From: JANQRZ01 sp965214485
Lineage (GTDB): Bacteria; Bacteroidota; Rhodothermia; Rhodothermales; JANQRZ01
DNA length: 64,000 bases
Assembly: GCA_965214485.1 (NCBI GenBank)
Contig: CBDCBW010000017.1
Coordinates: 62,001 to 126,000 of the forward strand
Direction of reading: 5' to 3'
This document shows, in pieces, positions 36,490 through 44,962 of this stretch (within the stretch, counting starts at the first letter, position 1; every line of letters starts with the position of its first letter). Under the pieces are notes generated by a model. That model was not told the DNA's origin and ran no database searches. It saw only the letters and a program-made list of their open reading frames with translations. A program made the position numbers and the translations under genes.

Positions 36490-36575
36490 CGCAACGCCGG
36501 TTCCCGGAGCGTGGCTTACACCGAGAGGAGGCCCCGGGCGAGCTGCGCCCGGTCGAACCCCCCACCCCTGACCTC

Positions 36576-36692
36576 ATGCCGACCCTGACGCTCCTCCTCG
36601 CCACGTTCCTCCTGCCGACCGGAGCGCCCATGCCGGACGGCGAAGTGCCCCCCTCGCTCCGCGCCGTGCGCATCGAGGCCGCTGCGTCGTGA
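36576..36692 (+). CDS. Possible 38-residue secreted peptide or gene start remnant
   Basis: ATG 36576 opens MPTLTLLLATFLLPTGAPMP followed by a short polar part and a stop. It looks like a signal peptide plus ~20 residues. It abuts a decayed toxin-antitoxin remnant on the other strand, so it may be the truncated start of a lost exported-protein gene. Coding status is uncertain. Confidence 0.25.
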   Translation: MPTLTLLLATFLLPTGAPMPDGEVPPSLRAVRIEAAAS

Positions 36693-36990
36693 CCACCTGG
36701 GCGCTCGCCACGGCTTCGATCAGATTGAGTTCGGCGAGCGTAGAGCGCGATCAGGCTGGCCGAGCCGGGCGGGTGCTCGCTGGGCGGTGCCGCCCCCGCG
36801 AAAAGCACATCGGCATCGACGAAGACACGGAGCCTCGCTTGTTCTCCTTCGTCTCGGGCGCAAGGACGAACACCCCGCCGAGGTCGGTGACATGGAGCGC
36901 GTCGCCAGCAGCGAGGCCGTAGCGGTCCCGGACGCTTTGGGCCGGGGCCACGGCCCCACGTGTGCGGAGTTGGACCGTGGCAGGCGCGCG
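36680..36990 (-). pseudogene. Decayed AbrB/MazE-like antitoxin and PIN toxin remnant
   Basis: On the minus strand, 36981-36853 reads ATVQLRTRGAVAPAQSVRDR, then YGLAAGDALHVTDLGGVFVL, an AbrB/SpoVT-type swapped-hairpin antitoxin domain. In a different frame, 36829 leftwards reads RVFVDADVLFAGAAPPSEH then SASLIAL, the N-terminus of a PIN-domain nuclease with its first acidic residues. After one more frame change it continues AELNLIEAVASAQVVT. The antitoxin C-terminus and most of the PIN domain are missing. At least two frameshifts and an internal deletion make it non-functional. The rest of the 674-base region (36490-37163) holds no intact gene. Confidence 0.6.
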
Positions 36991-37067
36991 GCCTCGGCTC
37001 AGCCTCGTCGAAAAACGGTCCCACCGTCGAGGCGGCGCGGGGGAGGCCGTAGATTCCCCACTCCCCG

Positions 37068-37155
37068 AGTCTCCGGTCACCTGAGTCCTCGGCTCGCCCG
37101 AGTCTCCGGCTCACCTGAGTCTCCGGCTCACCTGAGTCTCCGGCTCACTGAGTCC
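37068..37155. repeat. 17-bp tandem array immediately upstream of miaB
   Basis: About five units of GAGTCTCCGGCTCACCT, the first two degenerate (one TCCTCGGCTCGCC variant). Each unit contains its own small TGAG...CTCA palindrome. The array ends nine bases before the miaB ATG, so it forms the messenger leader. The units are too short and have no spacers, so it is not a CRISPR array. Confidence 0.8.
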
Positions 37156-37163
37156 TTCGTGCT

Positions 37164-38642
37164 ATGCAACCGATTGCCGACCTCGACATTCTCGTCCCCG
37201 TCTCGTCCGCACCCGATGTGGCCGCGGGCGTCGACGCGCCGCGCACGCTGGGGCGCGAGGCCGCCGCCCGCGACGGGCAGCGCCGGGTCTACATCGAGAC
37301 CTACGGCTGCCAGATGAACGTCTCGGACTCCGAGCTCGTCGCGAGCATCCTCGGGGCCGAGGGCTACGGGCTGACCGAGCGCGAGGCCGAGGCCGACGTC
37401 GTGCTCATCAACACCTGCGCCATCCGCGAGAAGGCCGAGGACCGCGTGCGCGGCCGGCTCGCCAGGTTCCGCGCCAGGAAGCTTCAGGCGCAGCCCGACC
37501 TCACGATCGGCGTGCTTGGCTGCATGGCCGAGCGCCTCAGGAAGAAGCTCCTCGACGAAGAGGCACTCGTCGACGTCGTCGCCGGGCCGGACGCCTACCG
37601 GGACCTGCCGCGCCTCCTCGCCGAGAGCGAGGAGACCGGGCAGGCCGCCGTCAACGTCCACCTTTCGCGCGAAGAGACCTACGCCGACGTGGCACCGGTG
37701 CGCTACGCCTCGAACGGGCTGAGCGCCTTCGTCTCGATCATGCGCGGGTGCGACAACATGTGCGCCTTCTGCGTCGTCCCGTTCACGCGGGGGCGCGAGC
37801 GCAGCCGCCCGGTCACGAGCATCCTCTCGGAAGTGGCACAGCTCGTCGAGCTCGGCTACAAAGAGGTCACCGTCCTGGGCCAGAACGTCAACTCGTACCG
37901 CGTCGACGACGCGGGCACCTCCGTCGACTTCGCCGAGCTGCTGTGGCGGATCAGCCGGCTCTCGCCCGAGCTGCGGGTCCGCTACTCGACGAGCCACCCG
38001 AAGGACTGCTCCGAGGCGCTGCTCCACGTCCACCGCGAGGTCCCCGGCGTGTGCGACTTCATCCACCTCCCGGTCCAGCACGGCTCGACGGACGTGCTGC
38101 GCCGGATGCGGAGGACCTACACGCGCGATGAGTACCTCGCGCTCATCGAGCGCGCCCGCGCCATCGTCCCCGGCATCGCCTTCTCGACCGACCTCATCGC
38201 CGGGTTCTGCGGCGAGACCGAGAGGGAGCACCGCGAGACGCTCAGCCTCATGGCGGCCGTCGGCTACGACCACGCCTTCATGTTCGCCTATTCCGAGCGC
38301 CCCCACACCTTCGCCGCCCGGAAGTACGCCGACGACGTGCCGGACGCCGTGAAGAAGCGCCGCCTGAGCGAGATCATCACGCTCCAGAACGCCACCTCGC
38401 TCGCGCTAAACCAGCAACGGATTGGGCAGCGCTACACCGTCTTGGTCGAAGGCCCGAGCCGCAAGAGCGACGCCCAGCTCTGCGGCCGCACCGACACCAA
38501 CCACATGGCCGTCTTCGACCGCGAGGACTACCGGGCAGGTGAGTACGTCGAGGTCGAGGTCACGGGCTGCACGTCGGCCACGCTCCTCGGCCGCGCCCTC
38601 CGCCGCACGACGCTCGCCGAAACCGCTTCCATCACCGCCTGA
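37164..38642 (+). CDS. miaB: tRNA-2-methylthio-N6-dimethylallyladenosine synthase
   Basis: A 492-residue radical-SAM methylthiotransferase. The N-terminal UPF0004 domain has YIETYGCQMNVSDSE (first cluster cysteine) plus Cys in LINTCAIREKAEDRV and GCMAERL. The radical-SAM cluster is Cys196-x3-Cys200-x2-Cys203 (GCDNMCAFC). A C-terminal TRAM domain ends the protein (QRYTVLVEGPSRKSD...VEVTGCTSATLLG). It adds the 2-methylthio group to i6A37 of tRNAs reading UNN codons. The neighbouring sigma-54 activator and lptE recall the conserved order in Bacteroidota. Confidence 0.96.
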   Translation: MQPIADLDILVPVSSAPDVAAGVDAPRTLGREAAARDGQRRVYIETYGCQMNVSDSELVASILGAEGYGLTEREAEADVVLINTCAIREKAEDRVRGRLARFRARKLQAQPDLTIGVLGCMAERLRKKLLDEEALVDVVAGPDAYRDLPRLLAESEETGQAAVNVHLSREETYADVAPVRYASNGLSAFVSIMRGCDNMCAFCVVPFTRGRERSRPVTSILSEVAQLVELGYKEVTVLGQNVNSYRVDDAGTSVDFAELLWRISRLSPELRVRYSTSHPKDCSEALLHVHREVPGVCDFIHLPVQHGSTDVLRRMRRTYTRDEYLALIERARAIVPGIAFSTDLIAGFCGETEREHRETLSLMAAVGYDHAFMFAYSERPHTFAARKYADDVPDAVKKRRLSEIITLQNATSLALNQQRIGQRYTVLVEGPSRKSDAQLCGRTDTNHMAVFDREDYRAGEYVEVEVTGCTSATLLGRALRRTTLAETASITA

Positions 38643-38646
38643 CCGG

Positions 38647-38973
38647 ATGATCATCTACGAAGTCAACCTCACCGTGGACCGTGACATCGCCGACGACTAC
38701 GCCGCGTGGCTCACCGGCCACATCGGCGAGATGCTGGCGCTGCCGGGCTTCGAGTCGGCCGAGTGGCTCGTGGACCGGCACTACGACGCGGGCGAAGGGG
38801 CCGACCCGCGCTGGTCGGTCCAGTACCGGCTGGGCTGCCACGACGACTTCGTCCGCTACGAGCGCGACCACGCCGAGCGGATGCGCGCCGAGGGGATCGA
38901 GCGCTTCGGCGACCGGTTCTCCGCGACGCGCCGGATTCTTGAAGCGCGCGAGGCCTTCGCGCCGAAGCCGTAG
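38647..38973 (+). CDS. DUF4286 family protein
   Basis: A 108-residue small protein of ferredoxin-like/dimeric barrel type: MIIYEVNLTVDRDIADDYAAWLTGHIGEMLALPGFESAEWL, then VQYRLGCHDDFVRYERDHAERMRAEGIERFGDRFSATRRIL. This matches DUF4286 throughout. The start at 38647 is four bases after the miaB stop, so it is probably co-transcribed. Function is unknown. Confidence 0.85.
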   Translation: MIIYEVNLTVDRDIADDYAAWLTGHIGEMLALPGFESAEWLVDRHYDAGEGADPRWSVQYRLGCHDDFVRYERDHAERMRAEGIERFGDRFSATRRILEAREAFAPKP

Positions 38974-39075
38974 CCGGGCGGGAGCCGAAAAGGGCGGGAG
39001 CCGACGCGGCGGTGCGGCGTAAGGGGGCGACGGCACCTCAGCATCACGGCACCTCAGCATCACGGCGCATCGGAC

Positions 39076-40476
39076 ATGGACAGGCAGGCGGTACAGGAAC
39101 GCTTCGGCATCATCGGCACCTCGGACGCGCTGCGGCGCGTGCTCGACCGCGTGCGCCAGGTCGCGCGGACGGACATCACGGTCCTCCTCGAAGGCGAGAG
39201 CGGCGTCGGCAAGGAGCTCTTCGCCCAGGCCCTCCACGGCATCGGGAGCCGGAAGCACGAGAAGCTCGTCGTCGTCAACTGCGGCGCGATCCCCGAGGGG
39301 CTCATCGAGGCCGAGCTGTTCGGGGCCGAGAAGGGGGCCTACACCGGAAGCGTCGAGCGGCGGACGGGCTACTTCGAGGAGGCCGACGGCGGGACCATCT
39401 TCCTCGACGAGATCGGAGAGCTGCCGGTGCAGGCGCAGGTCCGGCTGCTCCGCGTGCTCGAGAACGGGACGTTCAGCCGCGTCGGGTCGAGCGCGCCGCA
39501 GCAGGTCGACGTCCGCGTCGTCGCGGCGACGAACAAGGACCTCGGGCGCGAGGTGGCGGCGGGGCGCTTCCGCGAGGACCTCTACTACCGCCTCTCGACG
39601 GTCATCGTCCGCGTCCCCCCGATCCGCGACCGGCGCGAGGACATCGTCCCGATCTTCGAGGCCCTGCTCTACCGCGCCGCGCAGCGCTACGACGCCCCGC
39701 TGCGCCGCCTCGACGCGAGCGCCCGCGACCTGCTGACGCACTACGCCTGGCCGGGCAACGTCCGCGAAATCCGCAACGTCGCCGAGCAGGCCGCCGTGCT
39801 CGTCCGGGGCGACACCCTTGCTGCCGACGACCTCCGCCCGTTCCTGCGCGGCGTCAGCGCCGGGGGCCTGGTGGTGCTGCCGAAGGAGGAGGCCGACGAC
39901 CGCGAGCTGCTCTACCGCGCCCTGCTCGAGCTCCGCGCCGAGATGAACGACGTGAAGGGGGTGCTCCGCCGCCTCGTCGGGCGCGAGGAGGCGAGCGCCC
40001 CGGCGGTCCCGCTGCCCGCCTCGTTCTCCGTGCCCGCCACCGGCCGCACCACGCTGATCCCCGATTTGGACCCGTTCAGCGACCGAGGCGACGACTTCGC
40101 GGGGCCGACCCCAGGAGACTACGACCGCTACGTCGAGGACGTGCCCTACGTGCTGGAGGAGGACGAGGCGCGCGAGGCTACCCCCGACGAGTCCACCCCC
40201 GACGAGGCTGCGCCCGACGAGGCCGCGCCCGACGACGAGGCTGTGCCCGGTGAGGCAGCGGAGGCCCCGGCCGGGGCGCTGCTGACCGAGGGCAGCGCCC
40301 TCCGCCTCGGCCCCGGCGCGCTCCCAACGATGGAGGAGGCCGAGCAGGCCCTCATCGCCGAGGCGCTCCGCCGTGCGGGCGGCAACCGCCGCGAGACCGC
40401 GAAGGCCCTCGGCATCTCGGAGCGCACGCTCTACCGCAAGATCAAAGACCTCGAAGCGCTGGGGGTAGAGGTTTGA
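39076..40476 (+). CDS. Sigma-54-dependent Fis-family transcriptional activator without receiver domain
   Basis: A 466-residue protein that begins directly with the AAA+ domain. Walker A GESGVGKE is at 40-47, the sigma-54 contact loop GAYTGS at 87-92 (usual GAFTGA), Walker B GGTIFLDE at 105-112, and AWPGNVREIRNVAEQA closes the domain near 235. A long acidic Pro/Asp/Glu/Ala linker (~300-405) leads to a Fis-type helix-turn-helix (GGNRRETAKALGISERTLYRKI). No input domain is present, so activity may be set by level or a partner. The lptE gene follows within tens of bases. Confidence 0.92.
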   Translation: MDRQAVQERFGIIGTSDALRRVLDRVRQVARTDITVLLEGESGVGKELFAQALHGIGSRKHEKLVVVNCGAIPEGLIEAELFGAEKGAYTGSVERRTGYFEEADGGTIFLDEIGELPVQAQVRLLRVLENGTFSRVGSSAPQQVDVRVVAATNKDLGREVAAGRFREDLYYRLSTVIVRVPPIRDRREDIVPIFEALLYRAAQRYDAPLRRLDASARDLLTHYAWPGNVREIRNVAEQAAVLVRGDTLAADDLRPFLRGVSAGGLVVLPKEEADDRELLYRALLELRAEMNDVKGVLRRLVGREEASAPAVPLPASFSVPATGRTTLIPDLDPFSDRGDDFAGPTPGDYDRYVEDVPYVLEEDEAREATPDESTPDEAAPDEAAPDDEAVPGEAAEAPAGALLTEGSALRLGPGALPTMEEAEQALIAEALRRAGGNRRETAKALGISERTLYRKIKDLEALGVEV

Positions 40477-40508
40477 AGAGAGGAGAAGGAGTGGATCGAG
40501 TAGAGGGA

Positions 40509-41024
40509 ATGGAGAGAGGGTCGCGCTCTGTCCTGTCCCTCCTGTCCCTCCTGTCCCTCCTGTCCCTCCCCGCCTGCGGCATCTACAGCTTCAGCGGAGC
40601 CTCCATCCCGGACCACCTCGGCACGGTCGCCGTGCCGCTCGTCGAGGACCGGAGCTTCGGGGGGACGCCGGGGCTGGACCAAGTGCTGACGGACTTCCTC
40701 ATCGAGCGCTTCGCCCGGCAGACGCGCCTCGCCCTCGAACCCGACGAGAACGCCGCCGACGCGGTCCTCACGGCTGCCATCGAGAGCTACCGCAACGAGC
40801 CCGTCGCGGTGACCGGGGACGAGGTCGCCGCGCTCAACCGCGTCACCATCAGCGTCGCCGTCCGCTACACCGACCAGGTCGAGGACGAGGAGGTGCTCGC
40901 GCGCACCTTCAGCCAGTCCGAGCAGTATCCCGCCACCGAGATCGACCGCGAGGCCGAGACCGCCGCCGCCATCCTCCGCCAGATCGCCGACGACGTCTTC
41001 ACCGCCGCCACGTCGGACTGGTAA
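40509..41024 (+). CDS. lptE: LptE-family LPS-assembly lipoprotein
   Basis: A 171-residue outer-membrane lipoprotein. The signal peptide contains SLLSLLSLLSLPAC, encoded by five copies of the 9-base unit CTGTCCCTC; Cys is the lipidation site. The mature part (GIYSFSGASIPDHLGTVAVPLVEDRSFGGTPGLDQVLTDFLIERF...) fits LptE, the plug partner of LptD. ATG 40509 was chosen for its ideal signal peptide; GTG 40491, preceded by AGGAGAAGGA, is a serious alternative. It is encoded directly after the sigma-54 activator, a frequent pairing in Bacteroidota. Confidence 0.85.
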   Translation: MERGSRSVLSLLSLLSLLSLPACGIYSFSGASIPDHLGTVAVPLVEDRSFGGTPGLDQVLTDFLIERFARQTRLALEPDENAADAVLTAAIESYRNEPVAVTGDEVAALNRVTISVAVRYTDQVEDEEVLARTFSQSEQYPATEIDREAETAAAILRQIADDVFTAATSDW

Positions 41025-41035
41025 CGACACACGCC

Positions 41036-41075
41036 GAGCGACGAGTGGCCATTCGACACTCGCTCGTCGCTCGCC
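41036..41075. repeat. Imperfect inverted repeat before the GT2 gene
   Basis: CGAGCGACGAG is mirrored by CTCGTCGCTCG around the word TGGCCATTCGACACTCG. It lies in the 65-base gap between lptE and the GT2 gene and may act as an attenuator or RNA-stability hairpin. Confidence 0.45.
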
Positions 41076-41089
41076 GTTCGGTACTCGAA

Positions 41090-42613
41090 ATGACTCTTCT
41101 GGCCGTTCTCTACGGCGGTGCCATGACGGTGCTGCTCGTCTTCGGGCTGAACCAGTTCTGGCTGGCGTGGCGCTGGGCACAGGCCGACGGGCTGCGGCCC
41201 GGCGCGGTCCCCGAACCGGAGGACATTCCGGGCGAGGGCGAGGCGGCGTGGCCAGCGCTCACGGTCCAGCTTCCGCTCTACAACGAGCGCTGGGTCGCCG
41301 CCCGGCTCATCGACGCGTGCGCGGCGCTCGAGTACCCGGCGGGCCGCCTCGAGCTCCAGGTCCTCGACGACTCGACCGACGAGACGAGCGCGGTCGTCGC
41401 CGAGCGCGTCGCCTACTGGCGGCGGCGCGGGCTCGACGTCGTCCACGTCCGCCGGCCGGCACGGGACGGCTACAAAGCCGGGGCCCTCGCCAACGGGCTG
41501 ACCTTCGCGCGGGGCGACCTCGTCGCCATCTTCGACGCCGACTTCGTGCCGACGCCGGACTTCCTGCTCCGCACCGTCCCGCCCTTCGCCGACCCCGGCC
41601 TCGGCCTCGTGCAGGCGCGGTGGGCGCACCTCAACGCGGGCTCGATGCTCACGACTGCGCAGTCCGCGCTCCTCGACGCGCACTTCGTGATCGAGCAGGG
41701 GGTCCGCCACCAGGTGGGCTGCTTCATGAACTTCAACGGCACCGCCGGCGTCTGGCGGCGCGCCTGCATCGACGACGCCGGCGGCTGGACCGCGGACACG
41801 CTCACCGAGGACCTCGACCTCTCGTACCGCGCGCAGCTCCGGGGCTGGCGCTTCCGCTTCCTCGGCGACCTCGGCGTCCCGGCGGAGCTGCCGGCGAGCG
41901 TGGCGGCGTGGCGGCAGCAGCAGTTCCGCTGGACGAAGGGCACCGCCGAGGTCGCCCTGAAGACGCTGCGCCGCCTCTGGAGCACCCCGCTCCCGCTCCG
42001 GGTCCGGGCCGAGGGCACGCTCCACCTCACCGGCTGGCTCGTCTTCCCGGCGATCCTCACGGCTGCGCTGCTCCACGCCCCGCTGCTGACGGCGCACGCG
42101 CTCGGGGCCGGCGTCTCCGACGCCTACCTCGGGGTGATGGGCTTCGGCCTGTTCGCCTTCACCGGGATGACGCTGGCGCACCTCTTCGCGCAGCGCGCGC
42201 TCTACCCCCGCTGGCCCCGGCGGATGCTGCTCTTCCCGTGGTTCCTCACGGCCTCGATGGGCCTGGCGCTCTCGAACACGAAGGGCCTCGCCGAGGCCCT
42301 CGGGCAGCGCCGCTCGCCGTTCGTCCGCACGCCCAAGCTGGGGGCGAAGCTGGGGGCCGCGCCGCGCGTTCCGTGGCGGCGCGGCACCGCGTCGTGGCTG
42401 ACGGGGCTCGAGGCCGCACTCGCGCTTTACTGCGCGGCGGGCCTCGCTGCGCTCGTCGCAAGCGGCGAGTGGGTGGCGGCCCCGTTCCAGCTCATGTTCA
42501 CGGTCGGGTTCGGCTTCGTGTGGCTGCACGACGCGGTGCAGCGCCGCCGCGCCGCCGGTCGTACCTTCCCCGCCGCCCCCACGCCCTCCGCTCAGGAGCC
42601 GCCCGACCGATGA
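41090..42613 (+). CDS. Processive GT2 family glycosyltransferase (cellulose-synthase-like)
   Basis: A 507-residue membrane glycosyltransferase. It has an N-terminal helix, then the GT-A catalytic domain with LPLYNERWVA, VLDDSTDET, the metal motif FDADF, TEDLDLSYR (catalytic Asp) and QQQFRW, the Q-x-x-R-W motif of processive synthases. Four or more C-terminal membrane helices follow. It resembles CslA/mannan-type synthases, so it may make an envelope or extracellular polysaccharide. ATG 41090 starts the first helix; an upstream in-frame start adds 15 residues within the inverted repeat. Its stop overlaps the next start (ATGA). Confidence 0.9.
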   Translation: MTLLAVLYGGAMTVLLVFGLNQFWLAWRWAQADGLRPGAVPEPEDIPGEGEAAWPALTVQLPLYNERWVAARLIDACAALEYPAGRLELQVLDDSTDETSAVVAERVAYWRRRGLDVVHVRRPARDGYKAGALANGLTFARGDLVAIFDADFVPTPDFLLRTVPPFADPGLGLVQARWAHLNAGSMLTTAQSALLDAHFVIEQGVRHQVGCFMNFNGTAGVWRRACIDDAGGWTADTLTEDLDLSYRAQLRGWRFRFLGDLGVPAELPASVAAWRQQQFRWTKGTAEVALKTLRRLWSTPLPLRVRAEGTLHLTGWLVFPAILTAALLHAPLLTAHALGAGVSDAYLGVMGFGLFAFTGMTLAHLFAQRALYPRWPRRMLLFPWFLTASMGLALSNTKGLAEALGQRRSPFVRTPKLGAKLGAAPRVPWRRGTASWLTGLEAALALYCAAGLAALVASGEWVAAPFQLMFTVGFGFVWLHDAVQRRRAAGRTFPAAPTPSAQEPPDR

Positions 42614-43272
42614 CCGCACCGCCGCCTGCCGGGATTCAGGATGCCGCCCGCCACCTCGCCGAAGACCGGACGGAGGAGGCCGTCGCCGTGCTCGAACGGC
42701 TCGTCGGGACCTTCCCGATGTACGTGACGGCGCACGTGCTGCTGGCGAAGGCCTACGAGGCCGACGGCCGCCTGGCGGACGCGCTCGGCTCGTGGCACCA
42801 CGCCTACTTTCTGATGCCCGGCAGCCCGCTCGTGCTCCGCGAGCGCGCCCGCCTGCTCCGCGCCGAGCTGTCGCCGCCGGCTGCGGCGACCGCGCCCGCC
42901 CCCGGTGCTGCGGGGGCCGGGCCGCTGCCTGCCGCCGAGGCCCCTGCCGCCCCGAGCGCGGAAGCCCCAGAACCCACGGGGTCTCTGATCGACGAAGTGG
43001 ACGACCTCGACGGGCTGATCGAGCGGTTGGGGAGCGCCCCGCGCATCCGGCCCGACGCTGACTTCGACGACGACGGCGTGGGCTGGGCCGAGGCGGACGA
43101 CGACGAGGACATCGTCTCCGAGACCCTCGCCCGGATCTACGAGTCGCAGGGCGAGCACGAGGCCGCCGCCCGCGCCTACGAGCGGCTCGCCGCCCTCCAC
43201 CCCGAGCGCGCCGCCGACCTGCGCACCAAGGCTGCCGCGCTGCGCCGGCTCACCGAGGGTTCGAAGCGATGA
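42610..43272 (+). CDS. TPR-containing protein
   Basis: A 220-residue protein. Two TPR-like helix pairs occur at ~10-60 (AARHLAEDRTEEAVAVLERLVGTFPMYVTAHVLLAKAYEADGRLADAL) and one near the C-terminus (IYESQGEHEAAARAYERLAALHP). A Pro/Ala-rich linker and an acidic segment (PDADFDDDGVGWAEADDDED) lie between them. It overlaps the GT2 stop and the next gene's start by ATGA, so it is tightly coupled. It may scaffold the glycosyltransferase or another envelope complex; this is inferred from context only. Confidence 0.82.
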   Translation: MTAPPPAGIQDAARHLAEDRTEEAVAVLERLVGTFPMYVTAHVLLAKAYEADGRLADALGSWHHAYFLMPGSPLVLRERARLLRAELSPPAAATAPAPGAAGAGPLPAAEAPAAPSAEAPEPTGSLIDEVDDLDGLIERLGSAPRIRPDADFDDDGVGWAEADDDEDIVSETLARIYESQGEHEAAARAYERLAALHPERAADLRTKAAALRRLTEGSKR

Positions 43273-43790
43273 CGGTGCTGCGCCGCCTCGCCCATCGCTC
43301 GATCGACGCCGCCGAGCGCGACCTCGGCGCGCCGCTCGGCTACCTCCGGCGCATCGCCGACGTGTCGCTCTCGGCCTTCGTCAAGGTCGGCCTGTTCGCC
43401 CCGCTCGCACACCACCGCAAGGCGCTCCCACCCGCGCCGTACCACCTCGCCCGGATCGCCGCCACGCGGCTCGAGGACTGCGGGACGTGCGTGCAGATCG
43501 AAGTCAACAGCGCACTCGAAGCGGGCGTTGAGAAAGCCTGGGTTCGGTCGGCCGCCGAGGGCCGGGCCGACGGTCTTCCGGCGGAGCTAGCCGAGGTCGT
43601 GCGCTTCGCCGAGGCCGTCGCCAGGCAGGTGGACGACCCCGCGCTGCGCGAAGCCCTCCGGGCACGCTGGGGCGACGCAGGCCTCGTCGAGCTCGCGCTC
43701 GGCGTCGCCACGGCGCGGGTGTTTCCGGCGACGAAGCGGGCGCTGGGCTACGCTACGGCCTGCTCGCTCGCGCCCGTGAGCTACGAATGA
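43269..43790 (+). CDS. Carboxymuconolactone decarboxylase/AhpD-like protein
   Basis: A 173-residue all-helical protein. The motif EDCGTCVQIEVNSALEAGV supplies the CxxC pair typical of AhpD-like peroxidase reductases in the CMD superfamily. The surrounding helices (LAEVVRFAEAVARQVDDPALREALRARWGDAGLVELALGVATARVFPATKRALGYA) also fit. It probably takes part in thiol-based peroxide handling, although CMD proteins vary. ATGA overlaps link it to the TPR gene before and anmK after. Confidence 0.82.
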   Translation: MTVLRRLAHRSIDAAERDLGAPLGYLRRIADVSLSAFVKVGLFAPLAHHRKALPPAPYHLARIAATRLEDCGTCVQIEVNSALEAGVEKAWVRSAAEGRADGLPAELAEVVRFAEAVARQVDDPALREALRARWGDAGLVELALGVATARVFPATKRALGYATACSLAPVSYE

Positions 43791-44962
43791 CGGCGACCGG
43801 CACGGAGACCCTGCGGCGACTGCTCGGCCTGCCGGAGCGCGTCGTCGCCGGGGTGATGAGCGGCACCTCGCTCGACGGGATCGACGTGGCGGTGGCCCGC
43901 ATCGGAGGCAGTGGGCGTGGGGTGACGATGGACGTGGTGGCCTCCACCCACGCGCCGTACCCCCCGGCGCTCCGCGAGGCGCTCCACCGCAACGCCGAAG
44001 CCGCGACCTCGAACGTCCGCGACCTCTCCCAACTCAACGCGCTCCTCGGCCGCCTCTTTGCCGAGGCCGTCGCCGAGGCCGCTGCCGAGGCTGGGGTGGC
44101 GCTCGACCTCGTCGGCTCGCACGGGCACACGGTCCACCACGTCCCGGTGCCCGAGCCCTTCGCCGGGTTCGAGGCCGTGGCCTCGACGCTTCAGCTCGGC
44201 GATCCGGCCGCGATGGCGGTCCGGCTCGGGGTGCCCGTCGTCGGGGACTTCCGCTCGGCGGACGTCGCGCTCGGCGGGCAGGGCGCGCCGCTCGTGCCGT
44301 ACTTCGACTATGCCCTCTTCGCCGACGCGGGCGAGCACCGGGCGCTGCTGAATCTCGGAGGGATCGCAAACGTGACGGTCCTCCCGGCGGGAGCCGAGCC
44401 GGAAGACGTGACGGCCTTCGACACCGGCCCGGCCAACATGGTCCTCGACGCCCTCGCCGCCCGGCTCTTCGGCGAGCCGTTCGACCGCGGCGGCGAGGCC
44501 GCCGCCCGAGGCACCGTCGATGAGGCGCTCCTCAGCGAGCTCCTCGCGGACGACTACTTCCGCCGCCCGCCGCCGAAGTCCACGGGCCGCGAGCAGTTCG
44601 GCACCGCCTACGTGGACGCGCTCGTCGACCGGTCCCTGCCGCCGAACGATCTCCTCGCCACGGCGACCGCGCTGACGGCGCGCTCCGTCGCCGAGGCGCT
44701 CGCTCGGTTCGCGCCCGTGGTGCCCGCCGTCGTCGTCGCCTCCGGCGGCGGCATCCACAACCGGGAGCTGATGCGCCGCCTCGCCGAGCACCTCGCGGGG
44801 CGAGTGGTCACGACGGCGGAGTACGGCGTCGATCCCGACGCGAAAGAGGCGCTGTGCTTCGCCCTTCTCGCCCACGAGTTCGCGAGCGGCGTCCCGACGA
44901 GCCTGCCCTCCGTCACCGGCGCGTCCCGCCGGGCACGGCTCGGCACGCTGAGTCTCCCGTAG
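43787..44962 (+). CDS. anmK: Anhydro-N-acetylmuramic acid kinase
   Basis: A 391-residue sugar kinase of the ASKHA fold. GVMSGTSLDGIDVAV is at ~22-36, GSHGHTVHHVP near ~110, TLQLGDPAAMAVRLGVPVVGDFRSAD, LLNLGGIANVTVLP and FDTGPANMVLDAL follow, and ASGGGIHNRELMRRLA is near the C-terminus. All are diagnostic of AnmK. It opens and phosphorylates 1,6-anhydroMurNAc during peptidoglycan recycling, which pairs functionally with the NagZ-like enzyme at 19073. It is the last gene of the ATGA-coupled set. Confidence 0.95.
   Translation: MTATGTETLRRLLGLPERVVAGVMSGTSLDGIDVAVARIGGSGRGVTMDVVASTHAPYPPALREALHRNAEAATSNVRDLSQLNALLGRLFAEAVAEAAAEAGVALDLVGSHGHTVHHVPVPEPFAGFEAVASTLQLGDPAAMAVRLGVPVVGDFRSADVALGGQGAPLVPYFDYALFADAGEHRALLNLGGIANVTVLPAGAEPEDVTAFDTGPANMVLDALAARLFGEPFDRGGEAAARGTVDEALLSELLADDYFRRPPPKSTGREQFGTAYVDALVDRSLPPNDLLATATALTARSVAEALARFAPVVPAVVVASGGGIHNRELMRRLAEHLAGRVVTTAEYGVDPDAKEALCFALLAHEFASGVPTSLPSVTGASRRARLGTLSLP

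Noticed and set aside
36490..36580. GGTCGAACCCC-like T-loop word considered as a tRNA end
   Set aside because: No matching acceptor stem or anticodon arm could be drawn. No tRNA or rRNA gene was found anywhere in the window.
37068..37155. Tandem array considered as a CRISPR
   Set aside because: Units are 17 bp and contiguous with no variable spacers, and no cas genes are nearby.
40473..40508. TTG or GTG starts for lptE (40473, 40491)
   Set aside because: They add a charged stretch before an already complete lipoprotein signal. GTG 40491 remains possible because of its Shine-Dalgarno.
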